Part shown: positions 31,317 to 43,140 of the stretch, one piece after another
Position numbering within the stretch: position 1 is the first letter of the stretch
Layout of the letters: each line of letters starts with the position of its first letter
Source: Apodemus sylvaticus
Taxonomy: Eukaryota > Chordata > Mammalia > Rodentia > Muridae
Assembly: GCF_947179515.1 (NCBI RefSeq)
Contig: NC_067481.1
Location: 42,962,900-43,026,899, forward strand
Reading direction: 5' to 3'
Length of the DNA stretch: 64,000 nt
Notes under the pieces: generated by a model
The model's database searches: none
What the model was told of the DNA's origin: nothing
What the model saw: the letters and a program-made list of their open reading frames with translations, nothing else
Position numbers and translations under genes: made by a program

Positions 31317-31754
31317 ACTGTGTCTTTAGCATCTTCCTTATGTGTCAGCGTAGTTTTTGTCAGCATCATGCCCTGCTGGTCTCTGAGACACAGTTCTGCT
31401 GACCCTGCTCACAGCCACCCTCCAGGGAACGCAGTGTTCACAGTGGGGCACCATGTGCACATATGGTTTAAGTGGTTTCTTGTACTTAAATCACAGCTTG
31501 ATTAAAGTTATTTCCTGAATCCTGCATATTCTCACTGGATGATGAATATCTTAGTTTAATTTCACTACTCTCTCCACTTACCTCTATTATTCAGAGCACA
31601 GTTGTATGAAATAGAGTGAACTTTGTTTTAGAAAAACTAAAATAGATACTAATAATTTTCTTTATTCACAGGAGACTGCCTTGTACCTTTAGGTTTCCTA
31701 ACTTATTTTGGTGATATACAAATTAACTCTTTTCTTTTTGGGAGTATTTGATCA
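31317..31754. other. Unassigned non-coding DNA
   Basis: No recognised gene or repeat. Confidence 0.45.
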
Positions 31755-31845
31755 GTGCTATTTGTTGTTTTAAGACAAAACCTCAATCTATCGCCCAAGC
31801 TGGCTTTGTACTTGAGGTCCTCTTGCCTCAGCCCACCAAGTGCCC
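31755..31845 (-). mobile_element. Diverged B1-like monomer, minus strand
   Basis: Resembles a reversed old B1/proto-B1: 'aagacaaaacctcaatctat', 'gcccaagctggctttgtact' and 'cctcttgcctcagcccacca'. Confidence 0.6.
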
Positions 31846-32384
31846 GCCTGAAACTGGCTGGACAGATGGGTTCTGCTGTGTAGACATTCCACCAGATGTG
31901 TGTTCCATTGTGGGACCTCTCCTCACTTCTCCTGTGTTGAGAGAACAGGAGAACCTGGCCCCGTGTCCTGGATGGCAACAGCACCAAGGCCTAGCCTTGT
32001 GTCTACACAGCCCCCATTTCTAGGAGTCCCCCAAACCTCTGTGAATAGTACTCAGAGTGGAGGAAATGGCTTTTGACTTGAACCCACTGTTGTTTACATC
32101 CATTTGTAGATGAAGTATTTGCTGTTCTAAATCTATCAGAAAGAGGGTGGGAGGGTTATGGAAGCAGCAGCCTTGGTCAGTGATGGCCCTTTGCAATCTA
32201 GTTCCCTGCTCTGGGCCTGCCCAGCCCCTCCCTGTTAGGCCACTGTTTTTGCTACTATTTCAAGATCTCATCGAAAAAGTAAATGTTTTGTAGTTTGTTT
32301 TGGCACACTCTGGAGCATATTTTCTTTCCGTCATTTCCATTTCTGTTCCCAACTTATTTTCTCCTGTGTGTGTGCTTTTGTGGT
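31846..32384. other. Unassigned non-coding DNA
   Basis: No recognised gene or repeat. Overlapping frames at 31703-32023 on both strands lack support. Confidence 0.45.
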
Positions 32385-32545
32385 GGTGCAGCCCAGTGAC
32401 TAAGTCTCCAACATAGGAATCAGACCCAAGTTTTGCCTCCAGACTATCATTTACTAATAATGTGGTTTTAGGAAAACTTACCCAACTGTGTGTGCCTCAG
32501 TTTCCATAGCAGCAAAATAGAAATGCAATAATACGGAACCAGAAA
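32385..32545 (+). mobile_element. MIR SINE fossil
   Basis: Reads like a MIR core: 'cagcccagtgactaagtctc', 'ccaagttttgcctccagact', 'gtgcctcagtttccatagca'. The element is ancient, so the ends are approximate. Confidence 0.65.
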
Positions 32546-33534
32546 AACACATAGGTCTCAGAAGCCAGGAGCAATGGCTAATTGAGGTGCCTATTAGCAT
32601 ATTGTCTATGTGGACGCACAGGTCAGCTCTCCCAGAATCACTCAGTACCTGTGGCTCCTCCTAACACTTCTCACCCCACCGTGCTCTTCCGTAAACCTCT
32701 CCCTCCCTCCTGGAGCTGGCTTCTGCTTCCCTCCCCAGCCTGATCCCGGTATAACTCAGCCATTTCAGCTCTGCTGATCTCTTGGCACCTTGGCCCAGGC
32801 CACATCGTAGTTGGCAGTTGCTGTCTGCTCTCTAACCCCCATCTCCTCTCATGGTCCAATTTAGTCTGCCAGCCATGCTCAGCCTGGACTCTGCTCTGCC
32901 TGCTTTCTCAGGCAGGGCTAATTCACCCTTGTATCCACACTAAAATTCTCCATGCTTTAGGAGTAGCCATGTCCTCCTTTTCCTTCATTTTGTCACTCAC
33001 CTAGAAAGCAGAGTAAATGAGAAAACACACATCATTATCTTGCCTCCTAGCACAAAGCAAGACTCAGAGCAGCTTCGCTTTTCCACTTCTTCGACTCCTC
33101 CAAGTAAAGTTGGTTGTAACTGCCATCCCTGCTTCTCTCACACATGTCATCTTTCACATCCTTCATGTGAACACAGAACTAAAGAGAATGGAACATGGCT
33201 CAGCACTGCCAAGTGCCCCTTCATTCACTGCTTGGTATGTCCCTCCCTGTTAACTCAGAAAAGGGAGACCCTAATAAGCATACTCAGAAACTACCTCTTA
33301 CCCAGGACCTTTTTGGACAATGTTGCCTGCTCTAATTTGCTGATTCTCACGCTGACACTGACTCAGACACCATGTGGGTTTCATCTTGCTTAGAACAACT
33401 CCCAGACTCAGTGGCTTGTTCTTTGCCCCACAGTCAGTGCTTTGTGACCCCATGCTTCTGCTGGCGCTATGGCTCCAACTCAGTAAAAACTTACTTTTCT
33501 TTGGTCAGATATTGCCATTTTTTAAAATTCACAT
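32546..33534. other. Unassigned, pyrimidine-rich in places
   Basis: C/T-rich sequence at 32640-32900 might be a decayed sense-strand L2 but cannot be assigned. The 117-codon frame at 33040-33393 overlaps another frame and has no domain. Confidence 0.4.
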
Positions 33535-33754
33535 AGAAATTGGAGACAAAGGGGAGAGATGGTTCAGTGGTTAAGACTGCTCTGGACTGCTCTTCCAGAG
33601 GTCCTGAGTTTAATTCCCAGCAACCACATGGTGGCTCACAACCATCTGTAATGGGATCCAATGCCTTCTGGTGTGTCTGAAGAAAGCAACAGTGTACTCA
33701 TATGCATAAAATAAATAAATCTTTTAAAATAAAAGAACGGAAAGAAATTGGAGA
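33535..33754 (+). mobile_element. B2 SINE with perfect 12-bp TSD
   Basis: B2 at 33547-33742 with 'gagagatggttcagtggtta', 'gtcctgagtttaattcccag', 'gtgtgtctgaagaaagcaac' and a terminal AATAAATAAAT region. Direct repeats AGAAATTGGAGA at 33535-33546 and 33743-33754 are identical. Confidence 0.97.
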
Positions 33755-34199
33755 TAGACCACAATGCTGTTAATACCTTTCACCTGTTACTCGACAGATA
33801 GCCCAGCCCTGTTAAGGAAAAATCAAAACACAGAAAGTACTGCCATTCAGGTAGAACTGGGGAACAATAAAACCCAGACAGAAACACAAGTCACAACATC
33901 TCTGCACACTGATGTAAGACTGGCCACGACTCAGAAGGAAAGCAGTCATGGCCCAGTCAGTGTTCTGCTGCCAGGCAAGGGCACTGGGCTCCGCTGCCTC
34001 CACTGGCCATGCTTCCGGGGTCTACTGTAGGAACCAGAGCTGCTTGTTTGAAAGTTGGATGCATCACAATGTAATCCTTTTATCTTTAGTAAAAACATAA
34101 TTGCTATAAGGACAGACATTTTACATGTAAGTCAGTTTTCCAGAAAGATTTGCCTTAGAAGAAAGAGGTTTTTTCCTTTAAATTTCTTTTTTGAGATTC
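33755..34199. other. Unassigned non-coding DNA
   Basis: No recognised gene or repeat. Confidence 0.45.
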
Positions 34200-34335
34200 T
34201 ATTTTATGTGTATGAATGCTTCTCTGAATGTATGTCTATGCACCATGTATGTGTGTGCAAGGTCTGTAGAGGAAAGAAGCAAGTACTGGCTCCCCTGGGA
34301 CTGGAGTTATAGACAGTTGTTGGGCTGCTCTCTAG
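34200..34335 (-). mobile_element. B3 SINE fragment, minus strand
   Basis: Reversed B3 with 'tatgtctatgcaccatgtat', 'tggctcccctgggactggag' and 'ttatagacagttgttgggct'. The tRNA-like head is shortened. Confidence 0.75.
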
Positions 34336-34469
34336 TTCCCAAAAGTAGTTTTCTTAAGCTCCCTTTCCATATCAATTTGGCATAAAAGATTATTTCTTCG
34401 TTAGAAAGTCACAGATGATAACTGTAAATTCAACTTTGTCTTTAAATTTAGTAAGTTTCTCTCTTTTCC

Positions 34470-34665
34470 TGCATGGCCCCATGTAGCCCAAGCTGGCCTG
34501 AAACATACTGTGTAGACAGGATGACCTTGGATTTCTGAGTCTCTTGTCTCTACATCCTAATTTCAGTATTACATGTATACACCAACATGACACTGGGTTT
34601 ATGTGGGACTAAGGGTCAGGACTTAGTGTGTGCCAGGCAGGCACTGAGCCAAACCTCTACCCTCC
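34470..34665 (-). mobile_element. B4-type SINE (B1-like plus ID-like), minus strand
   Basis: A reversed B1-like part ('atgtagcccaagctggcctg', 'ccttggatttctgagtctct') is followed by a reversed ID-like head ('ggactaagggtcaggactta', 'cactgagccaaacctctacc'). This is the expected B4 order when read on the minus strand. Confidence 0.65.
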
Positions 34666-34769
34666 CTTTTCTTTCCTATGCCGAAAGTTTCAAGATAAAG
34701 TTGTTGGGTTGTTTTTTGTTTTTCTTTTTAAACTAACTAAATCCCTTTTAAGAGGAAAAAATTGACTCG

Positions 34770-34970
34770 GGGAGTATTTTAAAATTTAAATATAATTGCA
34801 TAATTTCCATTTTCCCCTTACTACCTTCAATTCCTCCCAGCCCCTAACTCCCTATCAAATTTCTGGCCCCTTTCCCTTTAGTTGTCATTGTTACATACAT
34901 ATATAAAATATAAATATATACTTAATGTATATGTAAATACAAGTCTGCTGAGTCTGTTTTAAGAAATGAA
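34770..34970 (-). mobile_element. L1 (Lx-type) 3' UTR fragment, minus strand
   Basis: Reversed Lx 3' UTR: 'aaatttaaatataattgcat', 'tttccattttccccttacta', 'cccctttccctttagttgtc' and TATA-rich units near 34905-34935. Confidence 0.65.
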
Positions 34971-34984
34971 ATGCTTCCTACGAG

Positions 34985-35590
34985 TTTTTCTATTGTTGTA
35001 AATTATACATAACAAAATGTGACACAAAGTATGATACAGCTGAGTACTTAGCAGTACTCAGTGCTTTCCCACCATAGTGTAGCCATAACCACTATCCATT
35101 TTCCAAGCTTGTCATCACAGGCTACATGCCTGTCTGCAATGCTCCACACCCTTCTCCTTGCCTCCAGCCCCTGGTATCCACCCTTCTTTCTGTCCCTATG
35201 AATTTGACCGTTCTAGGCACTTGGGATAAATGGAGTAATGCAGTCTGTGTGCTTTTGCACCTAGCTTGTTTCGCTTAGCATAAAATTTTCAGAGTTCATT
35301 CATGTTATAGCCTGTTTCAGGATTACATTCGTGATGGCTATGGAATATACCATTGTATGTGTACATCACTGTTTCTCCGTTCATTTCTCTTTGGATAGTG
35401 TAGGTAACAATGGTGTGGATATCATTGTGTAAATATCTGTCCACATCCCTGCCTTCAGTTCTTTTGGGAATGTAGCTACAATTACCACCTACTGGCTCAT
35501 ATGTTAATTTTATATTTATAATTTTCAGGCACTGCCATACTGTCTTCCACAGCAGACCATGCCACCTTATACTTCCAAGGTTCCTAAGAA
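34985..35590 (-). mobile_element. Ancient L1 (L1M-type) fossil, minus strand
   Basis: Reversed old L1 with ordered blocks: 'cttgtttcgcttagcataaa', 'cagagttcattcatgttata', 'gctatggaatataccattgt', 'aggcactgccatactgtctt'. These match the 3' part of old mammalian L1 elements. Heavily diverged, no open frame. Confidence 0.7.
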
Positions 35591-35782
35591 ATTTTCAGGG
35601 GGAAAAAGTTTAAATTTATGTACTTGTTCAAATACGGTTATATCAGAATAAAAAATGAGGCAGCATGAGAAATGCACAAGGAAACGCTGTGTTTTACTGT
35701 GCTGTCCCAAGGTAAGTTGATATTTGTCAGACTAGTTTCCAATTGGCACCCACTGACTTCTGTTTAAATAGAAGTCTTCTGT

Positions 35783-35870
35783 AGCTTCAGCACTCTGAGA
35801 CAGGGGAGTTATCAGGTCAAGGCTAACCAGGGCTACACAGTGAGACCCTGTCCCAAAAAAGACAACAATA
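35783..35870 (+). mobile_element. B1-like SINE fragment
   Basis: 'cttcagcactctgagacagg' then 'ctaaccagggctacacagtg' and 'agaccctgtcccaaaaaaga'. Truncated and diverged. Confidence 0.7.
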
Positions 35871-36749
35871 ATAATTGTATTGTCCTGAAAATATGGGCAA
35901 TCTAGTATGTGCTGGGTAATTTACTTGGCGTTGAGTTTTGCTCAACAAACAACTACTGAAAGGATGCACATTTTTAAACAGAATTTATCAGGCTAAGAGA
36001 TGCTGAATTGAGACTCTGTCTTAAAGTTCCTGCTTTTCCTAAGGTAGTAGCTGGCTGCTGCTGTAAATCATGTATTTCTCTACATTTCGCCACGTCTTCA
36101 AAGCATTTATTCATTTGTGTCAACAAATCTGTATTGTCTTCCTGCCCTGGCTCTGTGCAGAGCAGAGATGGGGATGCTGACTGCAGACAAGTGAGATAGG
36201 CAAGTGTGGCTAAGTTCTGTGGAAGCTGAAGGGCAGAGATCTTGGAGTAGATGGGAGGGAACAAGCTGTCCAGCTCTGCTGAAAAGAAAGTGCTTCTAAG
36301 GAAGAAGGAAACACTAGAAAGGAGAATCTAAAGTTCCTCAGAATTCTCCCTAAGTAACCAGCTCCAGGAGTAAAATATGACAGACAAGCCCATAGCTCTC
36401 GAACACCATCTCTCATCTGCAAATGAGTGCTGTATTAAGGAAGCACCAATTACCTTTCGTCATGCCTAAGCAATTAAAAATACCAGTGATTTAAAAACTC
36501 TGTGCACATGATCACTCAATCTTAATTTAAGAAGCTTCATCCTGAACCAGGAAATACTGAGAGTAATAAATATATTAGGGGATGGTTTTTTGTTTGAATA
36601 TTAATTTAATATTTACACATAGTTAATTTGGGTCTGAAATTTTTCTGTATAAAAGTGAACAAGTCCAGTATTTGTTTTTGATACCACAGTTTTCTTTATC
36701 CTTATGTGAGAGAGACAGAGAGAGACAGAAAGGAAGAGACACACAGCGA
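35871..36749. other. Unassigned DNA
   Basis: No gene recognised. A GA/GACA-rich stretch begins at 36707, next to the B3. Confidence 0.45.
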
Positions 36750-36930
36750 GAGTATGTATATGTGTGTCTGAGTCTGGGTGTGGTTTGTGTATTGTGAGTA
36801 CTGGTGCCTACAGAGGCCAGAAGAGAAAGTCAGATTTCTTGGGGCTGGCATTACAAGTGATTGTGAATTACCTGATGTAGGTGCTGGGAACCAAACTCAA
36901 GTTCTCTGGGAAAGCAGCAAGAGCTCTGAA
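36750..36930 (-). mobile_element. B3 SINE, minus strand
   Basis: Reversed B3: 'gtgcctacagaggccagaag', 'tgtaggtgctgggaaccaaa', 'ctcaagttctctgggaaagc', with a GA/GACA-rich tail at 36707-36750. Confidence 0.82.
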
Positions 36931-36942
36931 CAGCCTCCATAT

Positions 36943-37058
36943 TTATTGAGATAGGGTTTCTATGTTTCACTCTGGCTGTCCTGGAACTCTCTTTGTAGAC
37001 CAGGCTAGTCTAGAATTCAGAGATCTGTGTTCTGAGGGCTGGGATTAAAGCTGTGCAG
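36943..37058 (-). mobile_element. B1 SINE, minus strand
   Basis: Reversed B1: 'gagatagggtttctatgttt', 'ggctgtcctggaactctctt', 'tgtagaccaggctagtctag', with a shortened 5' end. Confidence 0.88.
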
Positions 37059-37099
37059 TAGCTGTTCTTTAGATAAAACATTTTAGTTAAAATTATTTC

Positions 37100-38240
37100 C
37101 TTTTAATTTTGATGTATTTTCTTACCTTTATTTTTCATAATTATAAAGAAAAACATTCCAGCAACAAACAAAAGTGATATAAAAGATGAACTGTGTTCCC
37201 TCCCTTTTCATTCCCTATCTCTCCTCCCCTAGAATAAGCACTGAAAATTTGGTGTCTGACTTCCCATAGCACGCACACATGGTCCACATGTCTGTGTAGG
37301 AAGGAACAAAAGGGGAACGAGAAAGAGCTAAAAGGAGAGGAGATAGGCAGTCAGGCCAAATAATGTTCTGTAGTGTGGTTTCTTTTTCCATTTAACACAA
37401 TATAGCCCTTTCTTTCATGTCTACACACCCAGTTCTGCCTCAGCTTTCCAGTGGCTCTTTGTTTTTTTAGTTTGAATGTAATTGTTCTATTCACTAATAT
37501 TGTTAATGTCTATGATAATGTGTTGTTATATGCTACACTGAATGGCCTTGCATGTGTGCTTTTGCATATGTGGTCAGTATTCCTGTATCCAGGATGGCTG
37601 TCTATAGTGCCATAGTGGAGACTGGCCATATTATGGCTCTTTGACACAGAGTACCAATTGCTCTCTGAGGGGCTTGTACTGGACAGTCTCTCTTTATCAC
37701 TATTTAAAAGCATAGCCTTACCACCTCAGCTACTCACCCTTATCCTCTCAAACCTAGAGCAGGCAACCGTAAGCATCATTCTAGTTTAGTAGATGCATAG
37801 GCCAACACCATTATTTATCGTCCATTCCTGGGTTGTTCCCCCTTTCCAACATGTATTAGCTATTTCCTCTTCTTAACCATTTTATCAGAGGTCTTGTTAT
37901 ATTCTTGTTGGTTTCTGATAACCTTTTATAAGCAATCCCTACTGTATAAGTAGGATTTTTTTCATTTCTTTCTTCGAATTTTATATGCAGTGATTTTTGC
38001 CAAATATAAATTTAAATTTTTTAAATTGGCAAGTCTGTTAACTCCCTCTTTATAGGTTTTTGACTTGGTATCATGATTATAAAAGAGCCTTCTGTAGTCA
38101 AGGTTATGAAAATATTTACCTACAAACATTTTTCTCCTATTATTTTCATAGACTTGTTTGTCACTTTAAATTGATAATGCGTTTGGGATTTATCTTTGTG
38201 CGGCCCATGATGATAAAGATTTAATTATAGTAGAACAGGC
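37100..38240 (-). mobile_element. Ancient L1 (L1ME-like) fossil, minus strand
   Basis: AT-rich reversed old L1: 'gtgtgcttttgcatatgtgg' with 'cagtattcctgtatccagga', then 'ttcttaaccattttatcaga', 'aaacatttttctcctattat' and 'aatgcgtttgggatttatct'. The pieces are collinear with an L1ME-type 3' UTR and ORF2. Very diverged, so boundaries are approximate. Confidence 0.5.
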
Positions 38241-38364
38241 CACACTTTAGGCATTGTTTGCAAGTGTGATCTTCATTCCCTGCTTCCCATGCGAGTGAGT
38301 CTCTGGATTGCTTCTGTCTTGCTTCATTGTAATTTGTGGGATAAGAAGCACTTTAGTATGTTGA

Positions 38365-38605
38365 GTTAGACCAGGGTGCTGGCTCTGAAGAGAGGTCCTG
38401 AGTCCAACCTGAGCCATCTCTTGCCATATGTGTAGCCTCAGGTAGTGATATGTAGTTTTGAGTCCAAGGTCTCATGCATAGGAAGGAGCAGATGCACAAC
38501 TTCAGTGAGAATCAAATGGAGCAGTGTGCATGTCCAGAGTACTAGGGAAACACCTGCAGTTATCTGGCAGACAGTAAGCTGTTAGCATTATGTTAGGCAA
38601 CTTAT
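38365..38605 (+). mobile_element. MIR SINE fossil
   Basis: 'gggtgctggctctgaagaga' then 'gagtccaacctgagccatct', 'cagtgagaatcaaatggagc' and 'agtactagggaaacacctgc', the MIR order from the tRNA-related part to the 3' end. Confidence 0.6.
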
Positions 38606-40189
38606 ATGTGTTGACCCACAATAGAAAAGTCCTTCACCCAAAATCTATTTTTGTCTTCAAAAATTAAACTTTAAAACAAACAAATAATTAAACTTTAAAC
38701 ACAGCTTTCTTTTTAAACTTTTTAAGCCCCCAAATGAAAGTTCATTGGTATTTTGAGTACAGTGGCTTTAAATGTCTACCATCTGCTTTTGAGGAAATTG
38801 ATGTCAACTTGCAGAGTTGCTCTGCCTAAATTAATCTCTCATACCCAGTGAATAATTTTTACACTGCTAAAAGTTCGATGTACTTTTAATAACTTTATAT
38901 AATAGTTTATTGACTTGGCAGATACATTCGCTCTTAGTTCTGTCTTAGTTTATGTGACTTTATTCACCCTGCATCTATGAAGTCATTTTATATGTGTTTA
39001 ATTTGTTCTTTGCTTTGTGCTTTTCTTATCAGTTGAAGGTGTGCAGTTGGTTTGAAATGCTCTCCTCTTGTGAGTTGCCTTTATAGTTACAGCTTTATGT
39101 CCCTTCTCTCCTTTCCCACCCAGGCTTTGGTAACTAGGTTACTATTACTAGTCTTCCTAGTTATATTTCAATAATCTTGTGTTAACTATTTGTGGAATAG
39201 AAGTAGCATCAGTGGCTTAACCAAATGGAGGCTTATTCTTCCCACAAAATGATCAGGACAGAACTTGACATTTGGGCTGGTTCTCTAGCTATACAGAGTC
39301 ATTAGTGTCCTTGTCTTAAGGTACCCTCTTATAAGCTATTCTTGGTTTGTGACTTTTGTATTCCTACTTACCGCATAATCACGGGTGGTTGCCTCATACC
39401 CAACTGCTCAACTGCGTTCTAGACAGGAAGGAGGAAAAAGAGGAAAAGGAAAATGGGTGCCTTTATTGGAGAAGCAAAACTTTTTAGAAACCCCAGCTCC
39501 TGGATCACTGAGCAGAACTGCCACAGACAGTATTTACCTGAGTGGTTGAGCATGCTCTCCACCCACCTTACTTATGGACTGTGCATTTGACATGCTCATC
39601 TTCCCCTATTCTCACTAACTCCTCTCCCTTCTCTTTTCTCTCTTTTCTTTCTCCTTTTGTCCTTATCCTTCCCTCTTTCCTTAATTTTTAACAAAAACAA
39701 GGGAGTTTTTCCTAATGGGCTATTCTTGTGGGCTTTGGATTGGGGAACAAGATCCCCAGCTGGTGTTTGAAATCAGATCTGCCTGTGATGATTTAGTCCT
39801 GGGCCAAAACTAAATCTTCTGGGAGCCACAGGGGAGCCGAGGCAGTAGTGTGTGTGCACACGTGTCCATGTATGTGTACATGTATGTGGGAGGATGGGGT
39901 GACTTAATCTTGCTTCTCTTCAGCAGAAAGTGACACTTTTGTGGTTCCTTGAGAAAATATATTTCAAATATGTTTCTTTATAATTCTCTATCATCTCGTT
40001 TCTCTACCACCTATTGCTCTTGTAATTCTTCAAACTGTTTTTATGTATTCTTTAAAAACCAACGTGTGAATGTATACATCCATTTATGAATTTAAGTTTC
40101 TCATATTGGAATAGTTCTAGAATCCATACACTGGACGTTCTGGCTGTACTAGACTTGTGATTGTTTTTGCCCACTGGCTATAGCATTTC
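38606..40189. other. Mostly unassigned; possible old hAT-like repeat 39195-39480
   Basis: Sequence at 39195-39480 ('gcatcagtggcttaaccaaa', 'gtggttgcctcatacccaac', 'gacaggaaggaggaaaaaga') resembles an ancient mammalian DNA-transposon repeat I cannot name. The rest is unassigned AT-rich DNA. Confidence 0.4.
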
Positions 40190-40624
40190 CTTCCAGTTTT
40201 ATTGAGACTCAGTAATCTACAAAAAGATCATTCTTAAAATTATGCATGTTATGGTTTGATAGTCATATACTGAAATGATCACCATTGTCAAGCTAATTAG
40301 CATATTCTTCACTAACCATTGTGTACAGTGAGAATTCCTAAGATTTATTCTTAGGAAATTTCTAATGTATAATGCATTATTATTAAGTGTTACAACCATG
40401 TCATATATTAGGTCTCCAGAACTTCATCTAGAACTGAAAGTCAGTGCCCTTAATCAGAAATTTCCTAGAGCCCTCATGGCCACCATTCTCCTACATCTGT
40501 GAGGTGGACTTAAAGACTCTACTTTGTAAGTGAGAGCATCCAGAATTTGATTTCTGGGGCTTATTTCACTCAGCTATTGTTCTCCAGATTCAACCACATT
40601 GTTGTAACAGAGAAGGTTTCCTCT

Positions 40625-40698
<74 letters not shown>

Positions 40699-40970
40699 TT
40701 TCAACCTACACAGCTGTTGGTTATGGACATAATGAACATGGGAGTGCAGATGTTTTTCCTGAATAGTGATTTAATTTCCTTAAGCTATACACCCAGAAGT
40801 GGAACCGCCAGATAATACAATAGAACAATTTTTAGTATTTCAAGGAAATTCCAGACTATTTTCCATAATGGCCATACCAGTTTACATTCTCACAAAGAGT
40901 ATATACAAGGACTCCCTCTTTTCTGTACTTTTGTCTATACTTTTAAAGAGAGACTGACATTACTTTACCA
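40190..40970 (-). mobile_element. Ancient L1 (L1M-type) fossil, minus strand
   Basis: Reversed old L1: 'ccagttttattgagactcag', 'gatcaccattgtcaagctaa', 'gcttatttcactcagctatt', 'acataatgaacatgggagtg' and 'ttttccataatggccatacc'. A TG/GA microsatellite interrupts it at 40624-40694. Confidence 0.75.
40624..40694. repeat. (TG)n(GA)n microsatellite inside L1M
   Basis: About 25 bases of TG followed by about 45 bases of GA. Confidence 0.96.
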
Positions 40971-41109
40971 TCCTGCTCAGCAGTGGGTGCAGTTTGATTC
41001 ACCTACTCCCCTGATCTCCCAGCCTCCTCAGCCCTGGCTGGAAGAGGACTTGGTTCTATGACAGTCTACCTATGGGCACAACAGCTGCCAGTGTTTGATG
41101 CAGAAGTTC

Positions 41110-41330
41110 GTCAGCGCAGCCCTTTGAAGCACTAAGGGTATGTCTAGCTTCAACCACTTAGTTTGTCATTATGAGCAGATTACTCAGAAGCCACTGAACT
41201 TCAGTTTCTTTCTCTGTAAATTATTAGAGTCTATATAATGTTCTTTTAAAAATAAAAATAGTGTAGCTAATCCATATCAAGTCCTCAGAACAGTGTTTGA
41301 ATCATAGTTGAAACGCCAATGGTATGTTAT
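41110..41330 (+). mobile_element. MIR SINE fossil
   Basis: 'cttcaaccacttagtttgtc', 'tgaacttcagtttctttctc', 'tgtaaattattagagtctat' and 'gtcctcagaacagtgtttga' follow the MIR order. Confidence 0.6.
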
Positions 41331-41692
41331 TGTTTTTCTGCTAGAAATCTGTACTTAGAAACTGGACAATTGCAAGACTTGCTAGTCAGAGTTAACAGCA
41401 GCAAGACCGCATATGGCTGCACACAGGTCAGTGGCTTCTGAGGAAGTTCAAACATAGTTTGGTGGGGAAAGATGTTTATTCTTGTTTTTAAGAAAATATC
41501 CTGTTTTCTTTTTCTAAAATATTAAGAAGTAATATAAACATTTTAAATACTCACTTCATAGATTTCTTTAGCTTACATGTCCAGATCATAGGATCCATCA
41601 TATGCTTCAGAATTCCAAATAAATAGCAATAATGAAAACAATATATCTCTTCCTTTTGGGGTCATTGGATTCTTGACAAATCTAAAGTGAGC

Positions 41693-41860
41693 ATGGCCAT
41701 TCTCTTTAGAAAAGCTGGTAAGTTCACACAAATACTTGTGCAATCAAGGCTAGCTGTGCTTTGTTTAGAGAACAATGGCAAGTCAGAACTGCCTGCCATT
41801 CCAATATATGAAGAAGCAGAAATTGCCTTCAAAGAAGAAGGACCTTTTATAAGGGGATAG
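41693..41860 (+). other. Candidate small ORF, 55 codons
   Basis: ATG at 41693 has A at -3 and G at +4. The frame stays open for 55 codons to TAG at 41858 and its C-terminal half is acidic ('LPAIPIYEEAEIAFKEEGPF'). The frame is also open for some codons upstream of the ATG. A good splice-donor match, CTG|GTAAGT with GT at 41718, interrupts it after the ninth codon, so it may instead mark an exon end. No family is recognised, an antisense frame of 79 codons overlaps it, and chance is the leading explanation. Confidence 0.15.
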
Positions 41861-42191
41861 TAGAACCAGGAGAACGAAGTGGAAAGGAGCCCTGGCATCA
41901 CCTGCCGCCTCTAGGCCCGGCAGTCCCCAGCATTCCTGGGAGATCCTGTGAGTCTCTTCACAGCAAATGTTCTAAGTCAGCGTAGCCTCCCGTTCTGTCA
42001 GCAAACTAGCCTGAAAAAATGATGGAACTGACTTCTGTGTGAGGAAGAATTATTGCTGTGTCATGTCAAATCGCTTTTGGCCAACATTGCAGCAAACGTT
42101 TTCAGAATGAAGTGAATAACCAGCTGCTGTTACTGTTCAGCTCCTGCTGACTTTCTTTTATGTAGGTTGAGTAGTCGCCAGGCATGTCCTT

Positions 42192-42215
42192 AAAAAACAA
42201 ACAAACAAACAACAA
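42192..42215. repeat. (CAAA)n microsatellite
   Basis: CAAA tetramers continuing into A/C-rich sequence to about 42240. Confidence 0.85.
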
Positions 42216-42904
42216 ACAAAAACACCACCACCAACAAAACCCCAAACAGTCCAATTTAATGAAAAAGCAAGGGAGAGTTGACATCAACTTCTCTGATAGA
42301 ATTTTGTTTGGGTTACTTTTTTAAAAGTTTGGAAGTGAAAATGAGACAGAACTTCTAAGATTTGAGCTGGAAAGAATTTGAAGTTAATTCTAGTGCACTA
42401 CTCTCAGCATAGGGAGCTGAACTCGGGATTGTATTGCCCACTCTGATTTAGTGATCACAGGAAGCTTCTGTGTAGGCTGCCCTCACTCCCAGCTAATGTG
42501 TTACCCATGAGCAAAGGTGCGGTCATGGTGGAGCAGATCCCAGGTCTCCTGGCTGCGCAGCACGTGTTAAAATGCTTCTTCGGACTCTGACTCTATTTTA
42601 CCTTCTTCGTCTTTCTTTTAGCACCTGTTTTACAAAAGGTTAGAAACTCAGGTCTCACATTTTAATCTTTGAGCTGGAGGAGCTCTTCCTTGTCCTCCTC
42701 CATGGCAATGTAATTTCAACTGAGATGTCTTCCTACTGAGCTGATGTTGCTGGTGGCTACTGACTTAGCCAACCCTTCTTCCCTGAAGAGGCATTGTGTG
42801 GAGCCCCAACTTGGTGGTGCTGGGAGGAGGACCAGGGGCTGCTGGACAGTGGTGCTGTAGAGAACATTAGAATTCCCTCTTGCTTGCAGAGGATCTGCAG
42901 GGCA

Positions 42905-43140
42905 AGGTGGAGGGCAGGTTAAGCACTGGCTCTAGAAATAGATGTGAGTCTCAGCCCTTCCTCTCTAATGCTTGAAGGACTTGGGAAAGTACCCACACCT
43001 CTTGAAATCAATCCTTAAACTCTAATGTTGGAAGTGTTTTATTTACAAGCAGGTTGTGAGGCCTCGGTGATAACAGATGGAAGCCACTTAGCACAGTCCC
43101 TGACATGGTAATGCTGCGTAAGTGCTGCTGGCTGCTACGA
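42905..43140 (+). mobile_element. MIR SINE fossil
   Basis: 'ggttaagcactggctctaga', 'gaaggacttgggaaagtacc', 'cagatggaagccacttagca' and 'agtccctgacatggtaatgc' match the MIR order from head to 3' end. Confidence 0.7.

Larger units (their letters stand above)
41331..42904. other. Unassigned DNA with a small ORF and a CAAA repeat
   Basis: Nothing transposon-like is recognised except (CAAA)n at 42192-42215. The part at 41650-42180 is a balanced-composition, repeat-free segment that could be conserved, but I cannot test this. Confidence 0.45.
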
